Below, in pieces: positions 1-12,370 of a stretch of DNA of 64,000 nt. This stretch comes from Phoenix dactylifera. Taxonomy: Eukaryota; Streptophyta; Magnoliopsida; Arecales; Arecaceae. Under the pieces are notes generated by a model. The model was not told the origin of the DNA. It searched no databases and worked only from the letters and a program-made list of their open reading frames with translations. The stretch is taken from positions 62,001 through 126,000 of the forward strand of contig NW_024067924.1 of assembly GCF_009389715.1 (NCBI RefSeq). The letters run 5' to 3'. The position numbers and the translations under genes were made by a program. Each line of letters opens with the position of its first letter. Position 1 is the stretch's first letter.

Positions 1-1042
1 CCACACGGGCTTTTTCTCCGTCGAAAAGGATCCCAACGGGTCGGACGAGCACGCTTACTCCCTCACCCCCAACTCCAAAATCCTCCTCAAGGACAGCCCC
101 ACCAGCCTCGCCTCCTGTGTCCTTTTCTGCCTGGACTCCACCGTCTTGGCGCCGTTCCACTTCCTGGCCCCCTGGTTGCAGGCGGATCAGCCCCACATCC
201 CCTTCGAGATGAGCTACGGCAAGCCGGTTTTCGAGATGACCGGCGACGACCCCGCGTTCAACCGCCTCTTCAACGAGGCGATGGCCAGCGACTCGTGCCT
301 CGCCATGAAGTCGGTGGTCGCCCGCTGCAAAGACGCGTTCCAGGGAGTCTCGTCTCTCGTCGATGTCGGCGGGGGCGACGGGACGTCGGCGAGGGCGATC
401 GCCGAGGCCTTCCCGAGCATAAAGCGCATCATCGTCTATGACCTCCCTCATGTGATTGCCACTGTGCCCAAAAGTCCCCGGGTCGAAGCTATCGCTGGGA
501 ACATGTTCGAACACATTCCACCAGCTCAAGCAGCGTTTCTCAAGGTAGTTTACAAGATTTACCACCTAACATATTCCGACGATTTCTTTTAATTTTTAAG
601 AAAGAGTTAATGCGATGGAATAGCACAGCGCTTTCTACGACTTTTTTTTATTTTTTTATTTGGTGAAATTTCTACGAGTTCCTTACAAATCGAGACTAGA
701 ACTATTTATTGGTGTATTTCTTGTTTCTATCAAATGCAGCTGATTTTGCATGACTGGACTGACGAGCAGTGCGTGAAGATACTGAAGCTGTGCAAGGAAG
801 CAATTCCTGAGAGAGAAGATGGAGGAAAAGTGCTGATTTTGGATATAGTTATGAACGCTAGCAGTGAAAATAGTGCTACGATGACAGAGATGCAGCTTTT
901 CTGGGATATTCAAATGCTTTGCATCGCAGCAGGAAAGGAGCGACAGGAGCATGAATGGAGGAAAATTTTCTTCGAAGCAGGTTTCACAAATTACAAGATC
1001 AGCTCGTTGGGTACTCGCTCCTTGATCGAGGTCTTCCCTTGA
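1..1042 (+). CDS. Plant type I (COMT-family) O-methyltransferase, 5'-truncated by the window edge
   Basis: Transfers a methyl group from S-adenosylmethionine to a hydroxyl of a small phenolic or indolic substrate, probably in the cytosol. Two exons are visible: 1-544 (reading frame from base 2) and 740-1042, joined by a GT-AG intron in phase 0; the N-terminal dimerisation part lies outside the window. Exon 1 holds the glycine-rich SAM loop (LVDVGGGDGTSA) and the YDLPHV segment. Exon 2 opens with LILHDWTDEQC, whose His is the catalytic base of the family, and later has GKERQEHEW, close to the usual GKER-EW motif. The 282 visible residues end in EVFP. Exon 1 is GC-rich and exon 2 is not, a gradient common in monocot genes. 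Closest types by eye are the ZRP4 / resveratrol-OMT / acetylserotonin-OMT-like proteins; the substrate cannot be read from sequence. No frameshift or early stop is seen. Confidence 0.9.
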
Positions 1043-1202
1043 AGATTCCAGCTGCATTTAAGAACGCATCCTCTATTCCTATATCAAAAGAGCATGATTA
1101 ATAAATAAAGAGCATCATATGTAAACTAAACAGTCGTTCTCAGGTAACACATACATAGATGTTGTTTTCTTCCGAACTTTTTGATGCCTCTGAAGCATCA
1201 GT

Positions 1203-2572
1203 ACCATATAAAAATAAAGTTCTTACGAGAATTTTACTTGCGTCATGCACAGGATGGTAATAAAAACAGAAATATAAGTTTATTTAACAGAAGAATAATA
1301 AAAAATTTAAAAATAGAATGAAAAAATATTATAAGTGAAATGTATTTAACCATTATTACTATTTTGCTTTCAACATCTCATTAATAAAAAGATCAGCATG
1401 GGAAAAAATAAATTATTTAACATAACAGTTGAATGTTTGTAATAGAATAAATAAACATACGCTTATGTTGAAACAGTTGATTCTTTTTGATTTGATGCAG
1501 TAGATTCAGATTCCTTATCTTTTGATTAATTATCTTGTAAATTTCTTACCTTCATGAAATTGGTGGATTTTTCTTTTAACAAAATTTGCATCTAATAGCA
1601 CCTATAATATCTTATACCTTTCAATTGCAAGTTGTATAGAAGTTATACCGTAAATCTCTATCAAGATAATGAGAACGATGGCTGCTAAAATTTTATAGTA
1701 CATGTTTTGAAAAATAAGTAAATATTAATAATAAATAGTTAATAAAATATTAATTCTATTTACTCCATAAGTAGTATCGATGTTGCAAATTGTGTTGAAT
1801 AATTTAAGTACAAAATCATTGTTCTTGTAGATTTTTGTAGCGAACCATGAGATAAACCATACATAACCTCTACCTTCAGATGTTGTACAGCTAAACTCAA
1901 GTTTGAGCATCAATAACATATAAAAAAAAGTTCTTTCCACAATTATACCTGCACGATGGACAGGGTGATAATAAAAATGAAACTATTAGTTTATGTTACA
2001 AAAGAATAATAAAAATTTAAAAATAGAATAAAAATATATTATAAGTGAAATATATTTAATAATTATTACTAATTTGCTTTCAACATCTCATTAATAAAAA
2101 GATCGGCATTAATAGAAAAGATAAATTGTTTAACATAACTGTTGCATGTTTGTAGTAAGACAAATAAATGTATGCTTATTTGGAGCAGTCGATTCTTTTG
2201 ATTTGATGCAATAGATTCTGATCCCTTATCTTTTAATCTTTATCTTGTAAATTTCTTATCTTAACAATATTGGTGTATTTTCCTTTTAACAAAAATAGCA
2301 TCTAATATTGTAAGTTATGCAGGAGTTGTACCATAAATCTCTATCTACATAACGAGAATGATGGCCACTAAAATTTGATGGTACAATTTCAATAAATATA
2401 CGTACTAATAGTAAATAATTAATAAGTAATATAGATATCGCAAATTATGTTGAAGAATTTAAGTACAGAATTGTTGTTCTCATAAATCTTTGCAATGCAT
2501 CATGAGATAAACCATGTACACATAACCGCTACCTTTAATAGCTAGAACACTAAACTCAAGTTCAAAATTTTT
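1203..2572. repeat. Tandem duplication (about 710-bp period) downstream of the O-methyltransferase
   Basis: Two diverged copies lie head to tail, about 1203-1912 and 1917-2572. Shared stretches include ATTATAAGTGAAAT (1328 and 2038), TTTGCTTTCAACATCTCATT (about 1364 and 2072), and CATGAGATAAACCAT followed by CTAAACTCAAG at the end of each unit. Copies differ by many substitutions and short indels, so the event is old. No coding potential is seen in either copy. Confidence 0.85.
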
Positions 2573-2589
2573 AATGTGTGGAGAAAAAA

Positions 2590-3500
2590 AAGTGATTTTT
2601 TTTGTGCATGGAGAATTTTCTTGTTTTCTCTCAACTCCCTAAAATTACATTGAAGAGTCTAACTAAAATCCGAACTTATTTCCTCTTACACAAGTTCCTT
2701 TTTTACATGACTTCTTAAAATATTTTTTATTTTTTGGAATGAAATACCTTTTCTCTTTCTTTTGAAAGAAATATATTTTGCACTCACGAAGAAAATACCA
2801 TTTAGGAATAAAATATTTTTTCCTTTTTTACATAACTTCGGAAGGCCATTTTTTTGTTTTATTACGAATGAAATATTTTTTTTCTGAATTTATTTTAATT
2901 TTTTCTGATTTTTTTTTGAGCTTGTGGATTTCTAAAAATAGACAAGAAGCAAACTTTTTTTGTGCACGAAGGATTTTCCTTTTTTACGTAATTCTCTATA
3001 ATTATTATGAAGTTTTTTGAGTGTATGATATTTTTTTCCTTTTCAACATTCCTTTTCGATCAAAATATTTTTTACTTTTGAAGAGTCCCATTAAAAATCT
3101 AATTTATTCCTTTTGAAGAGTCTCAGTAAAAATCTAATTTATTTTGAATTTTTTGTGTTTATAGTAATTTTTGAAAAAAATATATTAATTTCTTTTTTGT
3201 ACACAACTTAGGATTTTTTTTCTTTTTTGTGCATGTAAAGAACATCCTAAATTTATTAAGAAGCCAATTTTTTTGAGTGGACAAAATTATGAGCTTTTTT
3301 TTTTGACATGACTTCCAAAAATAATTAAGATGAGTCAATTTTTCTCCCATTTTCTTTTTATTTCAATTGCATGAAATACAAGCAAAATTTTCTCTTTTTT
3401 TGCATGATTTTCAAAAATAATTAAGAACGGTCAATTTTTCTATCCCTTTCTTTCTAATTTTTCTGAATTTTGGAGAGGAGTCAAATTTTCTCTCTCTTTT
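2590..3500. repeat. T-rich low-complexity DNA with degenerate repeated phrases
   Basis: Strongly strand-biased (T-rich) sequence in which short phrases recur with variation: TTTTTTGTGCA, AATTATTAAGA and GTCAATTTTT, about 60-100 bp apart. It looks like a decayed tandem array or microsatellite-like DNA. Small open frames here are only low-complexity translations. Confidence 0.5.
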
Positions 3501-4207
3501 CCATTTAATAGGTATAGAGATGGTTTACTTTACTTGAAAATTTTGAGTCAATCTTTTATAGGAAATAAGTTGAAGTTAAAATATTATCTTGATTCATGTG
3601 GTTAACCTGCTATATTTGGAAAGATCGCATACTTATACTAGACTAAAGGATCAAAAATATTTCATCTAGCTAGCCTTTTTAGGTAAGGTTGTGGATTGAT
3701 GCAAATTATAGATTAAATTATAAAAAAAATGAAGTACAAATTTAGACAAATGTAATGGCTAGCTATTTTAGATGAGATTCTAAATTATTATAGATTATGG
3801 GTCAATTCAAAAAAAGATTTAAAGAATTAAATTGAGGCTAATATCATGATTGAATCAAGCTAAGTTATTATTTTGCTTTCACTCTATTTGAGAGCCCGTT
3901 TGATTGATTGATTCTTTGACAAAAGCCATACCAAATCAAAGAATAAAACAATTTTTCATTTAATTTGCTAACAAGGAGGACAAGCCTCAACAAAGCTAAA
4001 ATCTACAGGAGATACATCCGTACCTAAAAGACACAATCAGTGACATCAACTGAGGTGGGCATCTTTTGTTTATGGACCATACACTCATTGTTGCCCTCCT
4101 AGTATCCTAGCGATAACTTTAAGCCAAATATTTTTGTCTACAATAAAACAAAGAAGGCATACATATCATTAATATACAAGTATTGATTTAAAATCAAGGA
4201 CGTTGAT
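3501..4207. other. Intergenic sequence, nothing recognised
   Basis: AT-rich, with no coding frame of interest, no clear terminal repeats and no RNA gene that I can see. Confidence 0.5.
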
Positions 4208-4652
4208 CACCAAATTAATGCTATTCACTTAAGAGAAGAAGTTATTTTTTCTGAAATTAAAAAGGCCGAAGAAAGTCCTCCGCTCATCCTTGCATAAATA
4301 AATAAATAAATAAAGTCCCCTGCTCGCTGCCTCCAACCGCCTCCTCTCTCGCTTCTTCTACTCCCCTCTTCGCCTCTGGTCGGCTGGCAACCGACGCCGC
4401 GCCCCATCCACACTTTTCTCCCTTTTTTCGTCGAGACCAAGGTACACGCATCCACACCCTTCTCTCTCGGCATCTCTGTCGCTTTTGCTCTCTCGCCATG
4501 ACTGCAATCTTTTTATCCACACTCTATTTCTTCATCTCATGTTTTTGACTCTTCTAATCTCTTTTTCTCACTAAATTTGTAACAATTTTTTAGCGAATCG
4601 GCCCACAAAATTGAACTTTCTTGTTATTATTTCTCAGTATTATATAATGATA
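4208..4652 (+). repeat. Upstream duplicate of the cis-prenyltransferase promoter and leader exon
   Basis: Closely matches 5757-6172. Both copies contain TAAAAAGGCCGAAGAAAGTC, the pyrimidine-rich stretch, a splice-donor-like AAG|GTAC (donor at 4442 here, 5952 in the other copy), then GTCGCTTTTGCTC, TTTTTATC and GTGTTTTTGACTC-type blocks and ACAAAATTGAA. The match extends about 400 bp on the plus strand. This copy has no coding exon of its own before the second copy, so it may be an alternative first exon or a dead promoter. Confidence 0.8.
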
Positions 4653-5756
4653 TGGCTCAAATGAGCCGCTTATCGAAATCATGCCCACTAGCTTTGTTGA
4701 ACAACAGGAGAGCGGCACATATCATTTGGAGTCAACAACTGAATAAATCTTCGAAGTATTAGCATAAGCGGTTATAGCTCAGTGCGATCTCGACGCACCA
4801 AATAAGAAAAGTCGTAACTACCCAGAGCGGAGACAAGGAAAGAACTTAATAGCTCATTCGGAGATTGCACGATCCGAATCATGATAAATCAACACCCTCT
4901 ACTCCTTGAAACCCTGATGTGTGGTCGGTAGATGAATCTTAAAAATAGGTTGGTTATGGTCTATGTTGGGGCTAGAGCTGAGGGGCGATGTTGCGGTGTG
5001 GGCTGAAGGTGAGGGGAGGGGCTCTTGAGTCTCAACGACAATAAGCAACGATCGGCAATGATCGGCCTCAGACAGCCAGCAAATGAGCAAGGAGGATCTG
5101 CTAGGAGGTGCGGCTGAAAACCTGTCAGAGACTCTTAGGATTAGCCAAATAAGAGTTAGATCAGATTAATATACATAAAAAATATATTTTTAAATATAAA
5201 ATTAGTATATTATAAATAAAATATAATATTATAAAATATATATTTATATACTTGATTAGGCTTGCGAACCTTCAAATCGAGTATTTTGCTACTTGAGTTC
5301 GACTTGAAAAATTATTCAAGTTATTCGAGTTGATTTGAAATCGGTAATAGTCGAGTCGAGTAGTGTTTGTATTTGGGTCGTGCACGAGCAACTTGTGAGA
5401 GCTGCCGACAGTTTTTTTTGTTTTTTCTCTTTCTCTTTTTCCTTCAATTATGGGAGCTTCCACCAAATGTGAACGGGGTGTTATAACGAAAAAAATGTGA
5501 GATGACACATATTCCAAATGCCACCGCACTCCTCCAAAACTATCATGGCCACCCAAAATTAGATAAAGCAGCTTGCGAAAAGTACTCATCCGTTAAAAGC
5601 TACCACAACCAGCTAGATCTGAGAGCATCCACTAGCGCCCAAAATGGTGGGGCCTCGGGCTTTGACTCTAGCAATAGAACATGACCCCAACTTCCCCAGG
5701 AGCACCACCACGTGGGTGAACTCGAGTCACAACATGACGTGGACAAGCACATACAT
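4653..5756. other. Spacer between the two promoter copies
   Basis: No gene recognised. At 5260-5380 phrases such as TTCGAGTTGATTTGAAATC, GAGTCGAGTAG and CTTGAGTTCGACTTG recur, a CGAGT-rich dispersed-repeat style. The rest is ordinary AT-rich spacer. Confidence 0.45.
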
Positions 5757-6172
5757 CAAATTAAAATTATTTACTGAGGAGCAGAAGTTAATATTTCTGA
5801 GGCTAAAAAGGCCGAAGAAAGTCCTCCGCTCGTCCTCGCCCGCTCGCTTGCTCCTGCCTCGCTTCTTCTATTCCTCTCTTCGCCGCCGGCCGGCCGGCGG
5901 CCGTCGCCGCCCTCCGTCCAGGCTTTTCTCTCTCTTATCTTTGAGATCAAGGTACGCCCACCCCCACCCTTGTCTCTCTGTACCTCCGTCGCTTTTGCTC
6001 GTTCGCCATGGCCGCGATCCTTTTATCTACACTCCGTTTCTCCATCCCGTGTTTTTGACTCATCTAATCTCTTTTTCTTACTAGTTACTAAATCCGTAAC
6101 TTTTGTTAGCGAACCGGCCCACAAAATTGAAGCTTTCTTCTTATTATTTCTCTGTATCATATAATATTAACA
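5757..6172 (+). promoter_or_regulatory. Promoter-proximal region and probable 5' non-coding exon of the cis-prenyltransferase gene
   Basis: A pyrimidine-rich leader runs to a good splice donor, ATCAAG|GTACGC, with the exon ending at 5951. The next clear acceptor that leads into coding sequence is TTTAATAG at 8365, giving a leader intron of about 2.4 kb. An extra small leader exon is possible at 7431-7495 (CCTGGCAG|ATGAATG ... TTAGCAG|GTGAAA). The existence of the exon is inferred from splice-like signals and from the duplication ending nearby; transcript data would settle it. Confidence 0.5.
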
Positions 6173-8365
6173 GTAGCCTCTTTAACTTCCACCTTTTTCA
6201 AAAAGGGATAAATAGAAGCATCGCTCAATGTGCTTTGGTGGATGGATTTTATTTATCAATTCCTTGCATTTTTCAGTATTTTTTCTACTGCGTTGGAGCA
6301 AAACAGGTCCATTGAATGGCTCAAAATCGTTGGTTTGGATGTTAAGAGACAAGGATAACAAGCTTTGGACATAGATTCCCTTGCTGTTTTCTTCGTTAGT
6401 TCAGTAATGTATTGATTGATTTGAAGAGATTCAATCTATTGTAATTGACACAGGAGAACTTCCTGGAGTTGCCGGGTAAAAGTTCCTAGCCAAGCATTGT
6501 TACCTAGTAGTTTTCGCCCATAACCTAATTGAACCATCATAGTGAAGCTCCCATGGCCTTCTTAATGCTGGCTCTAATTGTATGTTGTTTCACTAAATAC
6601 GCAACCTGCATTAAGTGAGCACCTAGGTTGCCATGAGGTCCATTACTGAATTATTATTATAACTTGTTATATAGTTTCCATTTGATACTGTTAATATTTA
6701 CCAATTACTATTGTTCAAATAATTAGTATCAATGAATTATACCTTGGAGGATTCAAATTTTTCTCGAGATAATTGTTGGTTGCTTGTCATCCTTCTATAG
6801 TTCCCCTGCTCCACAGTATTTTGAAGGCCTGAAGAAGGACTTTCATTTACAATTTTGGCATTCTGTTAAGCTACAACTTAACTCAATACTTTTAGGGGTC
6901 CAGGCGTCCTTCCATTTATAGATAATATTGCGTCTAGGCTTCCTTGCTTTTAACAATATACCACCGCTAAAACAGAAGGCATAAATGACTAATTATATGT
7001 ACCAACCTCATATTTTTTTCACTACTGTGGAAAAGATCCATCTTCCATACCCCATGCTTGAAGCATCTATAATTATTTTTATTCTCTTACTCTATATATA
7101 ATCTGTTTATATGAAGAAAATCGAAAGGATTTTGTTATGTTGATGTTTTGTCATTCAAGTACTGTCTGACAAAGGTGCATTCAAATAACCAACTCCTATT
7201 AATTCTCAAAGCTTCATGAGTTTCGGCTGTGGTTGTATTTGGGAAGCTTGATTTAAATACAAAACAATACAATGCAATATGCATCATGGTTTTTGGTCCA
7301 TACGCACTGAACTTAAACACCCTTGTAAAACTTATTGTTTCAATTAATTCAATCAAAGTAATGTCATTTCTGGGTATTACTTCATGTGCCTTGGCGAAGT
7401 ATCTCATTTCAGTGTTATTTTTCCTGGCAGATGAATGCGTGAATGTTTTCTACCATTCTGGTGAAACCAACAGATCTGCCCAAAATAATTAGCAGGTGAA
7501 AAAACTTCAATGTGTGTGTGTGTGTTCAAGTATTATCTAGCTGCAAAATAAAGTTTAAGCTTAGGATAGCGGCAAGAATGTATGATCTCATGACAGTTAC
7601 ATCCTTACAGTTTTATATAAATTAATCATTTTGGACACAAGGACCATGTTTCTGATAGTATAGTCACGAGTTTTCTCATACAGATCAATTTAGAGATAAT
7701 TTGTTGCTAAAATGAAATCTGATAGATAGGATTTTTGCTTAAATGAATCTTTGAAGATGTGGAAATTTCTGGTTTGTATGACAAGCTCTTCTAATTTTAA
7801 TACCAGAGTAAATTTTAATCTCTGATTTCATCATGTGAGGATGGTGCTATGCTCCTTGCTCTTAATTTTCCTTTGGAGTTATGTCTAGTATATTCCATGG
7901 GAGAAATTAACGCAAAGAACATGCAATAAACTTTGAGAAAAATGAATCTATCATGAAATAGTTTACTTTCAAATATTTCAGGTAGTAATGTGTATGGGCA
8001 TGCAATTTTTTTTTTTTTTTTTGTTATAGTTGCCAAAGGGAGGGTGAACTATATTGAGAAGTATGTGAACTATGTTACTTTCAGACAGTAACAGTATTAC
8101 TAATGGCCTCTACTCTTTGATAAGATTATAATGTTTAGAAATAAAATCAGGATAGTGCATTATGTGTTGATATTTCATCCTCAAATTTATGATATTTTTG
8201 TTCTCTAAAGAATAGGAAAAAAGTAAAAGAATGTTGTTCTTCTTGAGATAAATCGGGAGTTCTTGATGCTATTCCTCTATCTATTGTGGATGGATTCTCA
8301 TAGTTTGTCCTCCCAATTTGTAATTGGTGACTGATGACCTGAATATGTATTTTCATATTTAATAG
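6173..8365. other. Probable 5' UTR intron of the cis-prenyltransferase gene
   Basis: No open frame with recognisable homology. Contains a short (GT)n run near 7512 and a 17-19 nt poly-T tract near 8007. Ends in TTTAATAG, 9 bases before the start codon. Confidence 0.45.
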
Positions 8366-8374
8366 GATTTCGTA

Positions 8375-9244
8375 ATGAAGAAGCATCATGAAAGCAGTGC
8401 ATCCAATTTTCTTGAAGGTGTATGGTGCTTTCTACGTAAGTGCCTCTTTTCTGTGCTCTCTTTTGGTCCCATACCTAAACATATTGCATTTATCATGGAT
8501 GGAAATCGTAGATATGCCAAGAGCAGGAATGTCAAACAGGGTACTGGCCACAGGGCTGGTTTCACAGCTCTCACCTCTGTTCTCCAATACTGCTATGAGA
8601 TGGGTGTAAAGTATGTCACCGTGTATGCTTTCAGTATTGACAATTTTAAACGACAACCTGATGAGGTCCATTCATTGATGGATCTAATGAAGGAGAAGAT
8701 TGATGAATTGCTAATGAAAGAAAGCATTGTGAACAAATATGGAGTTAAAATTAATTTCTGGGGAAACCTGAGTCTTTTGAGCGAACCGGTACGATTAGCA
8801 GCTGAGAAGGCAATGGCAAGCACTGCCAGGAACACAGGACCAGTGTTTTCAGTATGTGTGGCCTACACCTCGACAAATGAGATTGTGCATGCCATTGAAG
8901 AATCATTTGTGGAAAAGAGGGACAGAATACAAGAAAGGTACTGCAATAGTTATGCTGATGAATCAATTTGGGCAGATAGCATGGATGGTGCGATTTCAGT
9001 CACTGATTTGGAGCAGCACTTCTACACAGCTGATTGTCCAGATCCTGATATTGTGATGAGGACATCGGGAGAGACTCGGTTGAGTAATTTCCTTCTATGG
9101 CAAACTACTTATAGCCACTTGCAGAATCCAGTCCCTTTATGGCCTGAGTTCTCATTTAGGCACCTGGTTTGGGCTGTTTTAGAATACCAGAGGGTCTACC
9201 CTTATCTAGAACATAGGAGAAGCTTAAGTAAAAAGAAACACTGA
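8375..9244 (+). CDS. Dehydrodolichyl diphosphate synthase / cis-prenyltransferase
   Basis: Condenses isopentenyl diphosphate in cis onto an allylic diphosphate to build polyprenyl (dolichol-type) chains, usually at the ER membrane. The 289-residue protein is coded by one exon. Conserved regions in order: HIAFIMDGNRRYAK (residues about 36-49, with the catalytic Asp and the diphosphate-binding Arg pair), GHRAG, YAFSIDNFKRQPDEV (region III), and DPDIVMRTSGETRLSNFLLWQ-type region V near residue 230, followed by WPEFSFRHLVWAVLEYQR. Length fits eukaryotic single-subunit enzymes. Region III has SIDNF where SIENF is also common, a conservative Asp/Glu change. The start was chosen because it is the first ATG after the TTTAATAG acceptor and precedes all conserved regions. 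It could be a dolichol- or a specialised polyisoprenoid-forming paralogue; sequence alone does not decide chain length. Its promoter/leader exon is duplicated upstream. Confidence 0.93.
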   Translation: MKKHHESSASNFLEGVWCFLRKCLFSVLSFGPIPKHIAFIMDGNRRYAKSRNVKQGTGHRAGFTALTSVLQYCYEMGVKYVTVYAFSIDNFKRQPDEVHSLMDLMKEKIDELLMKESIVNKYGVKINFWGNLSLLSEPVRLAAEKAMASTARNTGPVFSVCVAYTSTNEIVHAIEESFVEKRDRIQERYCNSYADESIWADSMDGAISVTDLEQHFYTADCPDPDIVMRTSGETRLSNFLLWQTTYSHLQNPVPLWPEFSFRHLVWAVLEYQRVYPYLEHRRSLSKKKH

Positions 9245-10267
9245 GACTTGACTCTGATGTTTAGCTTCACAGGAATTGTACTGTATTTCATTACATCGAA
9301 GTGTGTTGTAATGACAATGAGCCTCTATATCAGTCAGAAGAAATGAGGCCAAGGTTATCTGTTTTAAAATGCCATGCTGTTGCAATTTTGTGTTGGCATG
9401 ATTGTTTGAGGATGGCATCCTTGATAAAGAGGTTTGAAATTTGGAAAAGGAAAATTATTATATTTTTTTGTACTATATTACGGTGGGATTTGGGTGAACC
9501 TGACAGATTACATGTGTCATATGGCGGTTCCATTGTTTTCCATGGTAATATGCCCATCCATTCAAACTGCTTTGCTGCTGCTGCTGTTGTCAGCTGCTCT
9601 TGTTTTCTCCAAGGCTAAAGTTATTTAAGGTTACAGTCATTTAATACAGTCTCTTGGTTTTCACCATTGAGCACGTTTGACAAGTGAACATTGTTCTTTG
9701 CTATAATTTAGTGCCTGTACTAGTTAATCAGCATATGTTAGTTCCTTCTGCATTTAAGGTCTCAGACAACATGCTGCAATAGTTGCTGTACCTTGACTTA
9801 CACGGGCATCTGGTCAAATGAGGCAATGGCATGGCTGAAAAGCCTGACCAACTAGAAGAGGAACGCCTCCCTTTCAAAATGAACATGTTCCTTTAAGTTT
9901 CCATCTGAAATTTGTGATATTGCTTTTCAAGAACATGATTGTACTGATTCTTTTTGAGAATATCATTAGTATAATGACTAGTTTCTGGCCATTTGCTTTC
10001 CAAGAATACACAAACTGTTTGTCAGCAGCTTTCTTATTAGTGTCCATATTTCTCAGTAAACGCAATTTTTTTTGTAGCACGATCAATTATGTTAGTTTTG
10101 GATGCTGAACTATGCTAAATGTAAAGCTTGATATAGAAGTAAGCTTTGATCTGTTCTGGCAAGCCATTTTATGGAGTGGCTATAGATCTATGTGTAGTCA
10201 TATCCACATCTGGTGTTTATTAAGAGGGTTTACCAAATTCAATGTCTGTCAAATTAATATGTCTAGG
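9245..10267. other. 3' UTR and flank of the cis-prenyltransferase gene
   Basis: The first few hundred bases are likely 3' UTR. No second gene is seen; the small open frames have no recognisable homology. Confidence 0.5.
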
Positions 10268-12370
10268 TTAGGTTAAACACAAAAGCTGAACTATAACAAA
10301 ATGCAGTATTATCAGAATGGTTGAAAACTTACGGTACAGATTAAACTTTACGTTCATGAAGCTGAGCACTTGGAGGATCTTTGCCTGATCAATTTGTTTT
10401 ATATGCTGATTTATTCTCTTCCTGGCCCACTCTGGTAGCATGAAGACCAACATCCAATACTGAGGAATAGCTGATATCACTGCATTAAGCAGAATTAGTT
10501 TACCCCCTAGTGAAAGTAAATGGCCTTCCACTCATCCAGTTTTCTCTCTATCTTCTGGATTAGAGGTTGCCCATCAGTCTTTTTCAGCTTTTAGGGGCTT
10601 AAAGGTAGATCTAGATAAGTAATGGGGAAATGACCAAGCTGATAGTGAAGCCATGCAGCACATTGAGACTCCCTGGAAGTATCATTGCTAGTGTATACAA
10701 CCTGGGACTCATCCAATGTTGATGTTCAACCTCAACACATCTTCGAATCCATACAAAGTAGTCTTCAATGCCACCATCTGTTCCTCCTTGTCTTCACCGA
10801 AGATGATCGAGTCGTCCGCGTATTGTACATGTCTCGCTTTCTGCAAGAACAACACCAGAACGTCCACTACCACCATGAATCAGTATGGTGATAAAGGATG
10901 ACCTTGCTTTAAACCCCCTGGAGCAATTTTTGCATTTGCCTTGTTCAGAATTCTATATCTCCATCTCATGCCGAAATGTCCAGCCTCCAACAGTTCAAGA
11001 AGGAAACTCTATCGAGCCTTATCATTGCTTTCTCAAAATCCGGTTTGCATAAAGCCCTGTTTAATTAGAACCTTATCCACCTTCTCCTGCACTGTTATAA
11101 GACCAACTTGAATTGATCTTCCTTTAATGAACGCTGATTGAGTCTCCCCTATGAACTGGTTCATAAGCGACTGGAGTCAAATAGCCAGCACTTCAGATGC
11201 TATTTTCAGAATACCATTCATCAGAGAGATGGGTCTGCAAGTATTTTGCAATCTCAACGTTTTGTTTTTTAGGGATTGAAGCAATGAAAGCGTAGTGGAG
11301 TCGAGATAATTCTGCTTTTCCCGCATAAATTTCCGGGCTAGGAGATTTCTCCGCACAGAGCTGAAAAGATTCAGGGAAGAGGAACGAAAAGAAGCTATAG
11401 ATTTCTTGTTGTATCGGACTTCTTTCAGAAAGAGTGTCCAGGATATCTTGTTCCTTCTCTTTCGGTTGTTTGCCAACTTATGGAAGCAAGACATATTCCG
11501 GATCCTCAGACTGAAACCATCAAAGTCCTTTCCATAAGATTTCTTCACATGATAGCACCACTCTTATAACAAATTACCAGCCACTTCCAGTGATAAGTGT
11601 TAAAATCACCACTTGTCCCAAAAGCTTAAGATCTTTACTCAGATACCATATTAAAATCATTACTTATCCCAAAAGCTTAAGCCGATAAGATAAAATAGAT
11701 TTATTTATATATTTTATATTTTCTTACATTAGGGCCCAAGTTTTGTAACCAAGTCGGTAGCCTCATTACCTGCGCTGACTTCGTTTCAACCCTGTTTTTG
11801 ATGAGGCCATCTAACTCAGGGAAAAAGAGTCAAAAATTTCCTAACCTAAATTATCATTACAGGCTCTGGAGGCATATCCAACCCGGGAATTAGAAGGCAG
11901 TGATCCAAAGTAGGTGTAGGTATTGATCTGCAATTCTCCGGGGAAAGAGATCATCCCAAGTTGTCGACGTTAGAATCTTATCCAGTCTTTGCAAAGCCAG
12001 GTAAAGTTACTCAGCTATTCATGGGGGTGCCAATGAGACCCAGCGCGGTAATGAAGTTATTTGACTCCAATCGTACACATCTTTCAGTTTTTCAAGGAAA
12101 GCTTTGTTCTACATTAAATTCGAATCAGTTTGGATAAAACCCTTTCTCACCACTGCTAAATGGGAACCCAAACTGCACTTCAGGGACAAAATTTTCATAC
12201 CACATAACAGCTTCATGGCGGGTGTTTTCCCAACCGGACGGTTCAGAATTGAGGCAGCCTTCGTTCCACCAACCGCGAATGGGCAGGAGAGGATGATATG
12301 ATTGCTTTTCTTTTTCCCCCCAATCTTTGATAATGTTAAGACAAGCTGAACAGAGTGGCATGCCAAATTT
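10268..12370 (-). mobile_element. Degenerate L1-type LINE (endonuclease and reverse transcriptase remnants)
   Basis: Read on the minus strand, the order is that of an L1 ORF2. An endonuclease C-terminal remnant near 11880-12060 has IPTPTLDHCLLIPG, like the SDHCP motif. A reverse-transcriptase block near 11180-11245 reads RPISLMNGILK. A GLKQGHPLSPY block lies near 10883-10921, and the catalytic YADD box near 10811-10822 (in HVQYADDSIIF). A thumb-like segment, LSLGGKLILLNAVISAIPQYWM, lies at 10430-10520 and is split here only by description. Many stops and frameshifts separate the pieces, so it is dead. No poly-A tail or target duplication could be made out. It sits between two convergent genes. 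Confidence 0.85.
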
